Below, one piece after another: positions 20,895-32,055 of a stretch of 64,000 nt of DNA. A program made the position numbers and the translations under genes. Position 1 is the stretch's first letter; each line of letters begins with the position of its first letter. The notes beneath the pieces were generated by a model. The model had not been told where the DNA came from. It did not search any database and saw only the letters and a list, made by a program, of their open reading frames with translations. The stretch covers positions 18,307,001 through 18,371,000 of the forward strand of contig NC_081837.1 in the NCBI RefSeq assembly GCF_030867095.1. The letters are read 5' to 3'. The DNA comes from Alligator mississippiensis. Lineage: Eukaryota > Chordata > Crocodylia > Alligatoridae.

Positions 20895-21644
20895 AAAAAC
20901 ACCCCCTCGCTCTTGCAGCATCAGGTAACACACACCCAAAAGTACCCGGCTCACCCACCCAGGACCCAGCACTCCTGCCACCATCACCGTCCCCTCCCGC
21001 TCGGCCCTCTGCTCCTTGCCCTGCCACCCGGTGAGCCCTGAGCTCTTTGGCACTCGCACCTGCCAGCCAGGCGCTGCTCTCGCCCAGCTAACACCCTCCA
21101 CATGCACCAGCCCCAGGAAGGCCAGGTGCAGGGCCCGCTGGGCTGCACATCCCACTGGGCGGCCCACCCCACCCCACCCCACCCCAGGGCTGCGGCTGGG
21201 CCGCCTACCTCTCCCCTTACATTCCCCATTCGGCTTTTCCCGAACAGTGTCACACACTCGTTCCGCATCCCAAATAATCAAACTTCAAGAAAACTTTATA
21301 ACACAGAAAGGAGAAAAATCTAATGATTTTCTCCAGGAGGGATTATTAGAGATAATGAAGCTGTGGCAATAGTGCAGTAACAAATGACAACATCAGCATG
21401 AAAGATAAAATTTAACAGATACAAAATCATTAGCTAGGGCAGAGTGGTATCAGAGACTAACTAATTCAGGGATATACAAGTTTAAAATTAGACAGAGAAG
21501 TTATTTGAAATGGTGTAAACCTAAAAAAATAAAACTGACATTGGCTCAGTTAATCTGTATTAATAACACAAATGATTGTTTCGATAAACACATTCACTGA
21601 AACCACAGTCATTAGAGAACAACAGAGATCTTCTTTTGAATAAA

Positions 21645-22070
21645 CTACTTCCATCTCATTAGTTTCCACAGAGCTGCTTTGATGTCCTTGTTTCTCATGC
21701 TGTAGATGACCGGATTCATCATTGGTGGGATCATGGAATAGAGAACAGACACCATGAGGTCCAGAGCTGATGGGGACCCAGATGTGGGCTTCATATGGGC
21801 AATCATCCCAGTACTACCCAGCAAGGAGACAACAATGAGGTGGGAAAGGCAGGTGGAAACTGCTTTATGCCGGCCCTGCTCAGAGGGGATTCTCAGTACA
21901 GTAGTGAATATCTGAATATAAGACACAAATATAAACACAATGCAACCAAGACTTAAACATGAACCTAAGATAAGAATCTGAATTTCACTAATAAACACCT
22001 CTGAGACAGAAATCCTAAGGAGCTGGGGGACTTCACAGAAGAACTGTTTGACGATGTTGGAGTGGCAGTG
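21645..22070 (-). pseudogene. OR14-type olfactory receptor, 3' fragment (copy A)
   Basis: Encodes only the last 141 residues of the receptor: from HCHSNIVKQFFCEVPQLLRIS (extracellular loop 2) through SYIQIFTTVLRIPSEQ, KAVSTC and NPVIYSMRNKDIKAALWKL. The frame is open but the first about 168 residues, with TM1-4, are absent. What precedes on this strand is CR1 sequence read backwards. A deletion explains this better than a new insertion, since the same CR1 lies several kb further along in the sister unit. Not functional. Confidence 0.88.
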
Positions 22071-22071
22071 C

Positions 22072-23015
22072 TCCAGGGGTTGGGTCCAGAACCAGTTTAT
22101 TTTTAATATCTTTGTCAACAACTGGGAAAATGGCATACAGCCCACCCTCAGCAAGTCTGCTGATGACACCAAGCTGGGGGCAGTAATAGGTATGTTTGAG
22201 GGCAGGGCTATGATTCAGAGGGACCTCGACAAATAGGACGATTGTACCAAATGCAATCTCATGAGGTTCAATAACAACAAGTGCAAAATCCTGCATGTAG
22301 CACGGAACAATCCTATGCACTGGTACAGACTGGGGACTGACTGGATAAGTAGCAGGACCTAGGGGTTAAAGTGGATCAGAAGGTGAATAAGAGCCAACAC
22401 TGTGCCCTTGTTGCAAAGAAGACCAATGGCAATTGTGCTGCATTAGCAGGATCATAACCACAAGATCAAAGGAAATGATTCTTCCCCCCTGATTGGCACT
22501 GGTGAGAGCACATCTGCAACACTGTGTCCAGCTTTGGGCCTCCCACTACTGATAGGATGCAGACAGACTGGAGAGAGTCTACTGGAGGGCAGGAAAAATG
22601 GTTAAGGGGCCAGGTTACATGAGTAATGAGGAGAGGCTGAAGGAACTGGCCTTATTTAGTTTGGAGAAGAGAAGACCAAGATGGTGTTTAATAGCAGCCT
22701 GCAACTCCCTCAGGGGCGGTTACAAAGAGGATGGAGCGCCATTGTTCTCCATGGTAGCAGATGATTGAACAAGGACCAATGGTCTCAAGTTCAGTTTAGA
22801 TATTAGGAACAGAAATCTTACCAGGAGGGTGGTAAAGCACTGGAACAGGCTACCCGGAGGGGTGGTGGAAGCTCCATCCTTGGAGGTTTTGAACACCCAG
22901 ATAGACAAAACCTTGAGTGACATGATCAAGTTTAGAGCAGCCCTGCTTTGAGGAATGTGTTGGACAAGATGATCTCCCAAGGTCTGTTCCAACCCTAATT
23001 TTCTATGACCCTAAG
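22072..23015 (+). mobile_element. CR1 LINE 3' fragment (unit A copy)
   Basis: ORF2 end on +: INNWENGIQPTLSKSADDTKLGAVI-like text, CNLMRFNNNKCKILH, then the CR1 3' region ending in CAACCCTAATTTTCTATGACCC. It is a duplicate of 28620-29545. The palm box reads SADD. Frames are broken. Confidence 0.82.
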
Positions 23016-23640
23016 ATTAGTCATTGGTTTAGAGCAGTGTTAGCTACAGGGGAAACATCCCTCCGAGTTTTACAACACCACTCCTCTCATATAATGATAG
23101 AAGCATAGAAAATAAGGGATGGATGGGACTTCAGGGTGTCTTCTAGTCCAGCATCGGGTGTTGGCTGAAATCAAGGTTGGGGATTTTGAATGGTATGCCG
23201 AAGCTCCTGCTCAAACTAAAGCCCCAAGATCATGAGCTAGGGAGTCTTTCCCTACCACTCTGGGTCAGACAAATCCCTATACCTGCAGTCAAAGACAGAC
23301 TGTCTCCAGTTGGGTCATGCCAACCATGGCTTGGTCTAGCCCAGTCTTAAGACCCTCCGAGGAAGGAGATTGTGCCACCTCTCTGCCTTTCAGCTCAATG
23401 CAGACTTATCCTTGCTTCTGTTTCTTGTATTAAAACCTTGTTGCCTGAACTAGCTTCAAATTGCCCAACAGTAGGAGTCAGTATGAGTCAAACTAATTCA
23501 TACCTTTCAAAATTCGCTTTTGGGTGTCAATTCTGGACAGTTACCTAAACTCTCAGGAGTAATTAACTTCAGCTATTATTGTTTTTTCTTTTGGAGGATG
23601 GTGTCCCCCCGGGGCATGCCGTAAAATGTGGATTATTCTT
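23016..23640. repeat. Flank shared with 29546-30190
   Basis: Non-coding part of the segmental duplication. It contains a small CR1-like 3' end at about 23090-23160 (ATAGAAGCATAGAAAATAAGG...TTCTAGTCCAGC) and a repeat (GGGTGTTGGCTGAAATCAAGG) also seen near 28385 and 37268. Confidence 0.65.
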
Positions 23641-24066
23641 TTTTATTTGAAATCCAGAAGAGAGAAAGATCCAGTGATATTCTCCACCAAGGCATTTAAT
23701 AAATATTTAAGGTATGTAAAAGCTGTTGCAACAGTGCACTAAGAAATGACAATATCAGCATCAAAGATATAATTTAACACATACAAAAAGATTACCAAGA
23801 ACAGAGTGGTATCTTAGAGACTAACTAGTTCAGTGAGATATAGGGTGAAAATTAGATAGAGAGGTTATTTAAAATCGTGTAAACCTAATGAAACACAAGT
23901 GACATTAGTTAACTAAATCTGTATGAATAACACAGTTGGTTGTTTCTATAAATCTCCACTACTGACACCGGTGGAGTTGATTTTTATTAAAACAGCTCAG
24001 TTACTATAAAAATGCTCAATGAAACGACAGTCACTGGACAATAACTGACATCTTCATCACAATAAA

Positions 24067-24993
24067 TCACCTCCATCTCAGCAGTTTCCACAGAGCTGCT
24101 TTAATGTCCTTGTTTCTCATGCTGTAGATGACCGGATTCATCATTGGAGGGATCATAGAATAGAGAACAGACAGCATGAGGTCCAGAGCTGATGGGGACC
24201 CAGATGTGGGCTTCATATGGGCAATCATCCCAGTGCTTCCCAGCAAGGAGACAACAATGAGGTGGGGAAGGCAGGTGGAAACTGCTTTATGCCGGCCCTG
24301 CTCAGAGGGGATTCTCAGTACAGTAGTGAATATCTGAATATAAGACACAAAAATAAACGTAATGCAAACAAGACCTAAACATATACTAAATATAAGAATC
24401 TGAATTTCACTAGTAAGCACCTCTGAGAAAGAAATCCTAAGGAGCTGGGGGATTTCACAGAAGAACTGGTTGACAATGTTGGAGTGGCAGAAGGGCAGCC
24501 TAAAGGTGTTCCCCGTGTGCAGGGCAGAGTACAGAAGAGCAGCGCTCCAGCCTGCGGCTGCCATTTGCAGACAAGCTCTCCTGTTCATCACTGTCGCATA
24601 GTGCAGTGGTTTGCAGATGGCGATGTACCGGTCATAAGCCATGATGATGAGGATGGCAAGGTCTGCTGCAATGAAAAAGAGGACGAGAAAAACTTGGGTG
24701 ACACATCCAGAATAGGAAATCAGCCTGGTGTTCAGTATGGAATTGGCCATGGATTTGGGAACAATGACAGAGATAGATCTGATGTCAAGGATGGACAGAT
24801 TGAGGAGGAAGAAGTACATCGGGGTGTGGAGATGGCTGTCAACGGCTATGAGCATGATAACAAGGAGGTTGCCAATCAGGGCTGCCAGGTATATTGTTAG
24901 AAAAGTGGCCAAGTGCAAGATCTGCAATCCCAGGGCATCGGAGAACCCCAGGAGCAGGAACTCAGTCACCGCGGTGCAATTGGACGTCATCAT
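24067..24993 (-). CDS. Olfactory receptor, OR14-type, intact (copy B)
   Basis: Odorant-binding G-protein-coupled receptor of the olfactory neuron membrane, 308 residues in one coding exon. Seen: N-glycosylation sequon NCT (5-7), GN of TM1 (41-42), PMYFF (58-62), TM2 Asp in LSILD (70), disulfide cysteines C97 and C179, MAYDRYIAIC (118-127), SYIQIFTTVLRIPSEQ (217-232), KAVSTC (236-241) and NPVIY (286-290). The PSEQGRHKA and SGCVTQVF wording is typical of family 14 of birds and reptiles. The start can be either of two adjacent ATGs. A splice acceptor lies 22 nt upstream. All landmark residues are present, so it is probably functional. Confidence 0.93.
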   Translation of the reverse strand: MMTSNCTAVTEFLLLGFSDALGLQILHLATFLTIYLAALIGNLLVIMLIAVDSHLHTPMYFFLLNLSILDIRSISVIVPKSMANSILNTRLISYSGCVTQVFLVLFFIAADLAILIIMAYDRYIAICKPLHYATVMNRRACLQMAAAGWSAALLYSALHTGNTFRLPFCHSNIVNQFFCEIPQLLRISFSEVLTSEIQILIFSICLGLVCITFIFVSYIQIFTTVLRIPSEQGRHKAVSTCLPHLIVVSLLGSTGMIAHMKPTSGSPSALDLMLSVLYSMIPPMMNPVIYSMRNKDIKAALWKLLRWR

Positions 24994-25014
24994 CCACAGT
25001 GCCTTTTGGGATGC

Positions 25015-25037
25015 CTGTGGAGGGGAAGGGAACGACT
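25015..25037 (-). promoter_or_regulatory. 3' splice site upstream of receptor copy B
   Basis: On the minus strand a pyrimidine tract ending CCCTTCCCCTCCACAG lies 21 nt before the start codon. Olfactory receptors usually have non-coding 5' exons spliced to the coding exon. The same site is kept in copy C. Confidence 0.7.
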
Positions 25038-25439
25038 CTGGTCAGCAGAAGAGCACACAAGATAAAAACCCCACTATTTCTGCCCACAGTAATACAGGAC
25101 TTGTGAAAACTGCCTTTCAATGAAAAATAAGGTGGCTGTCTAAAAAAGAAAATCATGAAAAAGCAGGGTTCCTAAAATGCTGACATTTTTTGTGAACCTT
25201 TTTTAAAAAATCAAATAGTGAGGCATTTCATCTAAAAAGCAGACAGGAAAAGTATTTTGCCAGTACTTTTCCAGAGACCTTGTTTCAATGCCTGACTAAA
25301 CCTTATTCATTTCCCACGTCTGTGAAAATGGAGAAATTATCAGTGCACTGTCACACTGGCATACACTGGGCTAGCTCTTTTCTAGACCAAGGGGCCATGC
25401 CAGCTCAGACGAGGTGTAGGTCCATGGCAGGTCCATGTG

Positions 25440-26205
25440 ACTTGGTGCCCAACACTGGACCCAATACTCCAAATGCAGCCTAACCAATGCTGCATAAAGG
25501 GGAACTATCACCTCCCTGGACCTGTTTGTCATGCATCTACTAATGCGTGATAAAGTGCGAGTAGCTTCATTGATTGCTTCTTCACATTGACAACTCGTGT
25601 TCATCTTGGTATCAACAACAGCTCCGAGATCCTTTTCTGCTGCTGTGAAGGTCATCCCCGAGCCGGGAAGCATGTTGGTGAATCCTTTTCCCTAGGTGCA
25701 GCACTTTGCAAGTGTCCTTATTGAACTGCATCCTCTTCTGTTCCACCCACTTTCCCAAACTGTCCAGATCCGCCTGCATTTGATCCCTATCCTTTCATGT
25801 GATAACTGTGACCCACATTGGCCCTTTTTCAGTCCTCTGGGACCTGACCTGAGCACCAAGAGTGCTCAAGCAGCCATGCCAGTGGCTCTTCTATGACACT
25901 GCCAATCTCTTCAGCACCCATCAATGAAAATCACCCGGGGCTGCTGACTTAAACACGTCCAGCCCTTCCAAGTGTGTCTTCACTAAGTGGGTGCTAAGAG
26001 TTGGTGGGCTGGTATCCCTTTTGTTCCTGTCTGTGATCCAATGGGAAGATTTGTCTTGCTCCAAGATGAGACATAGAGAGGCAAAAATCTCATTGAAGAG
26101 CTCAGTTTTGTCCCCCCTATCTGTCACTAATTGCCCAAGTTTGTCCTGTAGAAGTCCTATGCTATCCTGACCTTTCTTTTTGCTCCCAATATACCTGAAG
26201 AAGGT
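25440..26205 (-). mobile_element. CR1 LINE fragment
   Basis: Minus-strand ORF2 pieces: MTDRGDKTELFNEIFASLC and LEGLDVFKSAAPGDFH near 25921-26127, then AEKDLGAVVDTKMNTSCQCEEAI, LSRISRCMTNRSREVIVPLY near 25500-25650. Parts between are missing and the 3' end is absent. It interrupts the unit B flank and is not seen at the same place in unit C, so it inserted after the duplication. Confidence 0.85.
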
Positions 26206-27575
26206 ATTTTATTAAATGGAAGATAAAGATCTTAAATAATTTTAATTATAATTCATTATTATGTTCCAAATGTTCATCTTTCTTAAAACCCAAACATTAT
26301 TGAATTATTGAATATATTACTTACTGCGCTCATCTTAATGAATTTGTCTTCCATTTTCTACGTTAAATCCTTGCATGCCAGGAAACTTTGATTGATGACC
26401 ATTTACTCCTGCCTCCAAACTCTTGCCCCCCATCACTTTGCTATCTAGATGCCAGGGTTACAGGTTTGTTGGCGGCATGCACTCCTCACTCTGCAGGAGA
26501 ACTGAGAGGAGTAGATCCAAAATGATGAGTCCCTGAAGAAGAGCTGGGCGTGCAGCTGCCTTGGAGCTTTACTGCAATGAAGAGACTGAAGTCGCAGTCA
26601 GTGAGTTGTCTATGTGTATGTTGGGAGGTCTTGTGGGACTGTTTCCCTAGAGCCCTGCACAGCTCAGAAGCAGAGCCCATGGGAAACATGCAGGATTCAC
26701 AGATATTGAAGCCAGAAGGACTGTCCAGAGTCTCCCATTGGACCTACTGCTGACCACATGTCAGAGAATCTCTCTGTGGCTTGTAACAGGCTGCGTCTAT
26801 CAGAGGGCCAATGTGCCTAGGCTTTGCTAGTCGCAACGTGGGATAGGAGTAATTTTTCCCCTCCTGTTGCTAAGGGTGTCAGGACCCCCATCTCCCAACA
26901 AACCTGCAAGCCACAGCAGCACGGGGGGTTGGCTGCAGCCCAGGGTAAAGGGTTTTCTCTGTCCCCCCAGGGACCTGCCAATCACCACATTTAGGAGCCA
27001 GAAGGAAGTTTACTGTACAGACACATGGGTAGAGACTTGTTGGGGAAGGAGCGTCGTTTCTCTGTAAGTGTGGGGGCTAGCAGCCTTCTTTGTATATCCT
27101 GAATGCTTTTATAAACACTTGCAGGAGCAGGACACTGACAGGCTTTGTCTCCTCCTTTTACCTGCGGCAGATTGTGGTAGATTTAGTGTTTGTGGGCAAT
27201 ATAGCTTAGTGTGGGCAATATTGCTTGTGGGCAATATAGTGGGATGGGGTGACTGCACAGTTTTAGAACCAGTTCAAACAAGGTTACATATGTGATAGTT
27301 TGGATAGGTGAGATCATGCCCTGAGCAGGAGGCTGGACCTCCAGAAGCTGCTTCCGGTCCCACTTTTCTATTGGAGTCCAAACGAGCAACTGATTGGGGA
27401 ACAGTCCCATGCTCAAGGCAAGTGTGATAAATGACATGAACTAGGACTTTCCCATGGAGCCAAATGGTGTTCATCTTTACAGTTTTGCCTGCTCTTTCTT
27501 GTACATTGGCCCGTCCCCTGCTCAGCTCCCAGGTTTGGACTCTAACTAAGACTTCCCTAGGAAGCAAGATTGCAT
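26206..27575. repeat. Receptor flank shared with 35445-36730
   Basis: Non-coding duplicated sequence; for example TTGAATATATTACTTACTG occurs near 26312 and 35560, and TCACAGAT..TGAAGCCAGAAGG near 26697 and 35943. No gene recognised. Confidence 0.7.
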
Positions 27576-27812
27576 TCCTCATAGATTCATAGATGCTAGG
27601 GTCAGAAGGGACCTCAATTGATCATCGAGTTCGACCACCTGTATAGGCAGGAAAGAGTGCTGGCTTTAGATGACCCCAGCTAGATGCATATCCAACCTCC
27701 TCTTGAAGACCCCCAGGGTAGGGGAGAGCACCACCTCCCTTGGGAGCCCGTTCCAGACCTTGGCCACTCTAACTGTGAAGAAGTTCTTCCTAATGTCCAG
27801 TCTTGGCCTCTT
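27575..27812 (-). mobile_element. CR1 LINE 3' end fragment
   Basis: CATAGATTCATAGATGCTAGG tail, then GACCCCAGCTAGATGC and AGACCCCCAGGGTAGGGGAG. Only about 235 bp of the 3' end. It sits between two blocks that are adjacent in unit C (near 36732), so it is a later insertion. Confidence 0.85.
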
Positions 27813-27821
27813 CAGAGTCCT

Positions 27822-28500
27822 GTCTGCTCTTTCTTCCTAAGTACTGCAATGGAGGAAAGCACACCAGCCCAGGTTGGTGCATAGGTAGAAAGAGAGGGAC
27901 CAATGACATGGTAGCATGTGGTAGACGAGCAGATGAGGCTGACGCATAATGACCTTAGATTGAGGGAAAAATGCAATAATTTCCATATATATGTTAACAT
28001 AGGAGGTCTGAAGGAATGGGGCAAGGGCCAGAGGGAAGAAGGACAGAGGGAAGTAGAGACGGGGAGAAGAGAGAAAATCCAAAACACCAATAAAATAGGT
28101 TCAGATTCGTTATCAGGAGAATGTCTTCACTGATAGACCAATGGGGCAGTGGACTAGACTGATTAGGGATGTTGTGCAATCTCAATCATTGGAGGTGTTC
28201 AAGGGGATGGATGAGCATTGGTCAGGCATGATCCAGGAATAGCTACATCCATGTTCGTCTCTGGTTATTTCCACTTCCTCTGGTCTTTGCTGTTTGCTGT
28301 ACAGGCTAAGGAAGGATTTTCTTCCCTCTCCTTTTGCTACATGAATCATGGGGTGGGGGGTTTCTTCCACCTTTAAAAGCATTGGGTGTTAACTGAAATC
28401 AAGATTGGGGATTTTGACTGATATGCGAATGCTCCTGTCAGACTAAACCCCCAAGATCATGAGCTAGACAGTGCCCCACCACTCTGGGTGAGACAAAACC
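27822..28500. repeat. Module shared with 34203-34570 and 36733-37400
   Basis: Starts CTTCCTAAGTACTGCAATGG, includes a purine-rich block (GGAAGAAGGACAGAGGGAAG near 28030) and an old CR1-like end (AATCTCAATCATTGGAGGTG). Three copies in the window, two of them in unit C, so one copy moved or the unit was reduplicated internally. Confidence 0.7.
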
Positions 28501-28619
28501 CTGTACTTGGGATCAGGAAGGAATTTCAACCTATGGTTAGATAGGTAAGAAGCAGGTTTCCCCCCATCCCCCTCCCCTTCCACCATGTCTATTTGGCAGC
28601 CAATATCAAGTGGAGTGGC

Positions 28620-29545
28620 TACAGGGGTTGGGTCCAGAACCAGTTTATTTTCAATATTGTTGTTGATAACTGGGAAGATGTCATACAGTGCACCCTCAGC
28701 AAGTCTGCAGATGACACCAAGCTGGAGGCAGTAATACATATGCTTGAGGGCAGGGCTATGAGTCAGGGGGACCTCGACAAATGGGAGGATTGGACCAAAT
28801 GCAATCTCATGAGGTTCAGTAACAACAAGTGCAAAATCCTGCATTTAGCATGGAACAGTCCTATGCACTGGTACAGACTGGGGACTGACTGGCTAAGTAG
28901 CAGGACCTAGGGGTTAATGTGGATCACTGTGCCCTTGTTGCAAAGAAGGCCAATGGCAATTGTGCTGCCTTACCAGGAGCATAACCACAAGGAAGTGATT
29001 CTTCCCCCACGTTTGGCACTGGTGAGAACACATCTGGAGGACTGTGTCCAGCTTTGGGCCTCCAACTACTGAAAAGATGTAGACAGACTGGAGAGAGTCT
29101 ACTGGAGGGCAGGAAAAATGGATAAGGGGCCAGGTTACATGAGTTACGAGGAGTGGCTGAAGGAACTGGGCTTCTTTAGTTTGGTGAAGAGAAGACCAAG
29201 ATGATGTTTAATAGCAGCCTGCAACTCCCTCAGGGGTGGTTACAAAGAGGATGTAGCCCTATTGTTCTCCGTGGTAGCAGATGATTGAACAAGGAGCAAT
29301 GGTCTCAAGTTCAGTTTAGATATTAGGAAAAAAAAATCTTATCAGGAGGGTGGTAAAGCACTGGAACAAGCTACCCAGAGGGGTGGTGGAAGCTCCATCC
29401 TTGGAAGTTTTGAACACCCAGATAGACAAAGCCTTGAGTGAGATGATCAAGTTTAGGGCAGCCCTGCTTTGAGGAGTGTGTTGGACATAATGATCTCCTG
29501 AGGTCCATTCCAACCCTTATTTTCTATGACCCTAAGATTAGTCAT
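28620..29545 (+). mobile_element. CR1 LINE 3' fragment (unit B copy)
   Basis: Duplicate of the fragment at 22072-23015: DNWEDVIQCTLSKSADDTKLEAV, CNLMRFSNNKCKILHLAWN, then the 3' region with ACTGGAACAAGCTACCCAGAGG and the end CAACCCTTATTTTCTATGACC. Broken frames. Confidence 0.82.
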
Positions 29546-30321
29546 TGGTTTAGAGCAGCATTAGCTACAAGGAAAAAATCCCTCAGAGTTTTCCAACACC
29601 ACTCTTCTCATATAATGATAGAAGCATAGATAATTAGGGATGGATGGGACTTCAGGGTGTCTTCTAGTCCAGCATCGGGTGTTGGCTGAAATTAAGGTTG
29701 GGGATTTTGAATAATATGCCGAAGCTCCTGCTCAAGCTAAAGCCTCAAGATCATGAGCTAGGGAGTCTTGCCCCACCACTCTGGGTCAGCCAAATCCCTA
29801 TACCTGCAGTCAAAGACAGACTGTCTCCAGTTGGGTCATGCCAACCATGGCTTGGTCTAGCCCAGTCTTAAGACCCTCCGAGGAAGAAGATTGTGCCACC
29901 TTTCTGTCTTTCAGCTCGATGCAGATTTCTCCTTGCTTCTGTTTCTTGTATGAAAAGCAAGTTGCCTGAACTAGCTTTAAATTTCCCAACAGTAGGAGTC
30001 AGTATGAGTCAAACTAACTAATTCATACCTTTAAAAATTCGCTTTTGGGTGTCAATTCTGGACAGTTACGTAAACTCTCAGAAGTAGTTAACTGGAGCTG
30101 ATATTTTTCTTCTTTTCTTTCCTTTTGGAGGATGCTGTCCTCTGGGGCATTCTGGGAAATGTGGATTATTCTTTCTGATTTGAAAGAAAAACACATTTCA
30201 TACCTTGACCGGATCTCCCAAGGAATACAAGTCCCAACTTCAATACAGTTGTACATTAACAGATTGGGGTCTCTCCTGAATTTCCTTTCACATCCATTCT
30301 AAAGAAAGCCACACTATTCCA
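29546..30321. repeat. Flank shared with 23016-23640
   Basis: Non-coding duplicated sequence up to about 30190; 30190-30321 is unassigned. No gene recognised. Confidence 0.6.
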
Positions 30322-32055
30322 TAGATTCACAGATTCATAGATGTTAGGATCGGAAGGGACCTCCATAGATCATCAAGTCCGACCCCCTGCATAGGCAGGA
30401 AAGAGTGCTGGGTCTAGATGACCCCAGCTAGATGCCTATCTAACCTCCTCTTGAAGACCCCCAGGATAGGGGAGAGCACCACCTCCCTTGGGAGCCCGTT
30501 CCAGACCTTGGCCACTCGAACTGTGAAGAAGTTCTTCCTAATGTCCAGTCTAAATCTGCTCTCTGCTAGCTTGTGGCCATTATTTCTTGTAACCCCCGGA
30601 GGCACCTTGGTGAATAAAACCTCACCAATTCCCTTCTGTGCCCCCATGATGAACTTATAGGCAGCCACAAGGTCGCCTCTCAACCTTCTCTTGCGGAGGC
30701 TGAAAAGGTCCAGGTTCTCTAGTCTCTCCTCATAGGGCTTGGCCTGCAAGCCCTTAATAATACGAGTGGCCCTTCTCTGGACCCTCTCCAGGTTATCCGC
30801 ATCCCTCTTGAAGTGCGGTGCCCAGAATTGCACACAGTACTCCAACTGCGGTCTGACCAGCGCCCGATAGAGGGGAAGTATCACCTCCTTGGACCTATTC
30901 GTCATGCATCTGCTGATGCACGATAAAGTGCCATTAGCTTTTTTGATGGCTTCGTCACACTGCCGACTCATGTTCATCTTGGAGTCCACTAGGACTCCAA
31001 GATCCCTATCCACTTCCGTGCCACCCAGCAGGTCATTCCTTAGGCTGTAGGTGTGCTGGACATTTTTCCTCCCTAGGTGCAGAACTTCGCATTTCTCCTT
31101 GTTGAACTGCATTCTGTTGTTTTCTGCCCACTTGTCCAACCTGTCCAGGTCTGCTTACAGCTGTTCCCTGCCCTCCGGCGTGTCCACTTCTCCCCATAGC
31201 TTTGTGTCATCCACAGACTTGGACAGAGTACATTTCACTCCCTCATCCAAGTCACTGATGAAGACATTAAATAGTATTGGTCCAAGGACCGAGCCCGGCG
31301 GGACCCCACCGCCCACACCCTTCCAGGTCAAAACCGACCCATCCACCACGACTCTCTGGGTGCGACCCTCCAGCCAACTCGCCACCCACTGGACTGTGTA
31401 GTCATCCAAGTCACAGCCTCTTAACTTGTTCACCAGTATGGGGTGGGATACCATATCGAAGGCCTTCCTGAAGTCTAAGTATACGACATCAACCCCTCCT
31501 CCTGTGTCCAGGCGTTTCGTAACCTGGTCATAAAAAGAGACTAAATTGGTCAGGCACAATCTGCCTGCCACGAACCCATGCTGGTTTCCCCTCGGCATAA
31601 TTTGTCCTGCCGGCCTCTTGCAAATGTGAGCCTTGATAATTTTTTCGAAGACTTTGCGAAGGATGGAGGTGAGACTGACTGGCCTGTAGTTGCCCAGGTC
31701 CTCCTTCCTCCCCTTCTTGAAAATGGAGACCACATGGCCCTTTTTCAGTACTCTGGGACTTGGCCCGTGCACCACAAGCGTTCAAATATTCCCACCAGTG
31801 GCTCTGCAATGATGTCGGCCAGTGCCTTCAGCACCCTCGGATGGAGCTCATCTGGGCCTGCCGACTTAAAGGTATCCAGTTCTTCCAAGTGACTGTGCAC
31901 CATCTCAGGGTCTACGCATGTTAGTCTGGCACCTTGCTGCTGCCTCTCTACAACCTCTGTGAGAGACTTGTCGTGCCCCTCGCTTAGGAACACTGAGGCA
32001 AAGAACTCGTTGAGGAGTTCAGCCTTGTCCCCCCTGTCCATCACCAATTGCTCAA
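30322..32055 (-). mobile_element. CR1 LINE, 5'-truncated, SVDD subfamily
   Basis: About 1.73 kb. The 3' end is at the left (GATTCATAGATGTTAGGATCGG). ORF2 on minus: [49 protein letters not shown] (motif A), [19 protein letters not shown] (motif B), then [11 protein letters not shown] where the YADD box is expected, and FSLRKRRLRGDLVAAYKF. The frame is open over long stretches but broken by a few changes, one of them a stop in REQL*ADLDRLDKW near 31156. Close to the copy at 59521. Confidence 0.92.

Larger units (their letters stand above)
15905..21240. repeat. Tandem tRNA-Phe / tRNA-Tyr array
   Basis: A GC-rich tandem repeat with a unit of about 1348 bp. Tyr 5' ends lie at 15940, 17289, 19546 and 20894, giving steps of 1349, 2257 and 1348; the long step is explained by a 962-bp insertion at 18039-19000. 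Each unit holds tRNA-Phe (+) about 918 bp after one Tyr gene and 280-345 bp before the next, so Phe and Tyr are convergent. Each unit also has a (CCCCA)n tract at 16208, 17558, 19811 or 21163. The left edge cuts the first Tyr gene in half; the right edge at about 21240 abuts the olfactory receptor duplication. Confidence 0.9.
21262..23640 (-). repeat. Olfactory receptor duplication unit A (shortened)
   Basis: Left part 21262-22068 matches 23650-24491 and 32462-33350 (3' flank plus receptor 3' half). Right part 22070-23640 matches 28600-30190 (CR1 fragment and its downstream flank). The middle of the unit, several kb including the receptor 5' half, is missing. The two parts join at about 22068. 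Confidence 0.8.

Noticed and set aside
24484-24900. Plus-strand frames opposite the receptors (24484-24900, 33549-33890, 53692-54045)
   Set aside because: Antisense shadows of receptor coding sequence.
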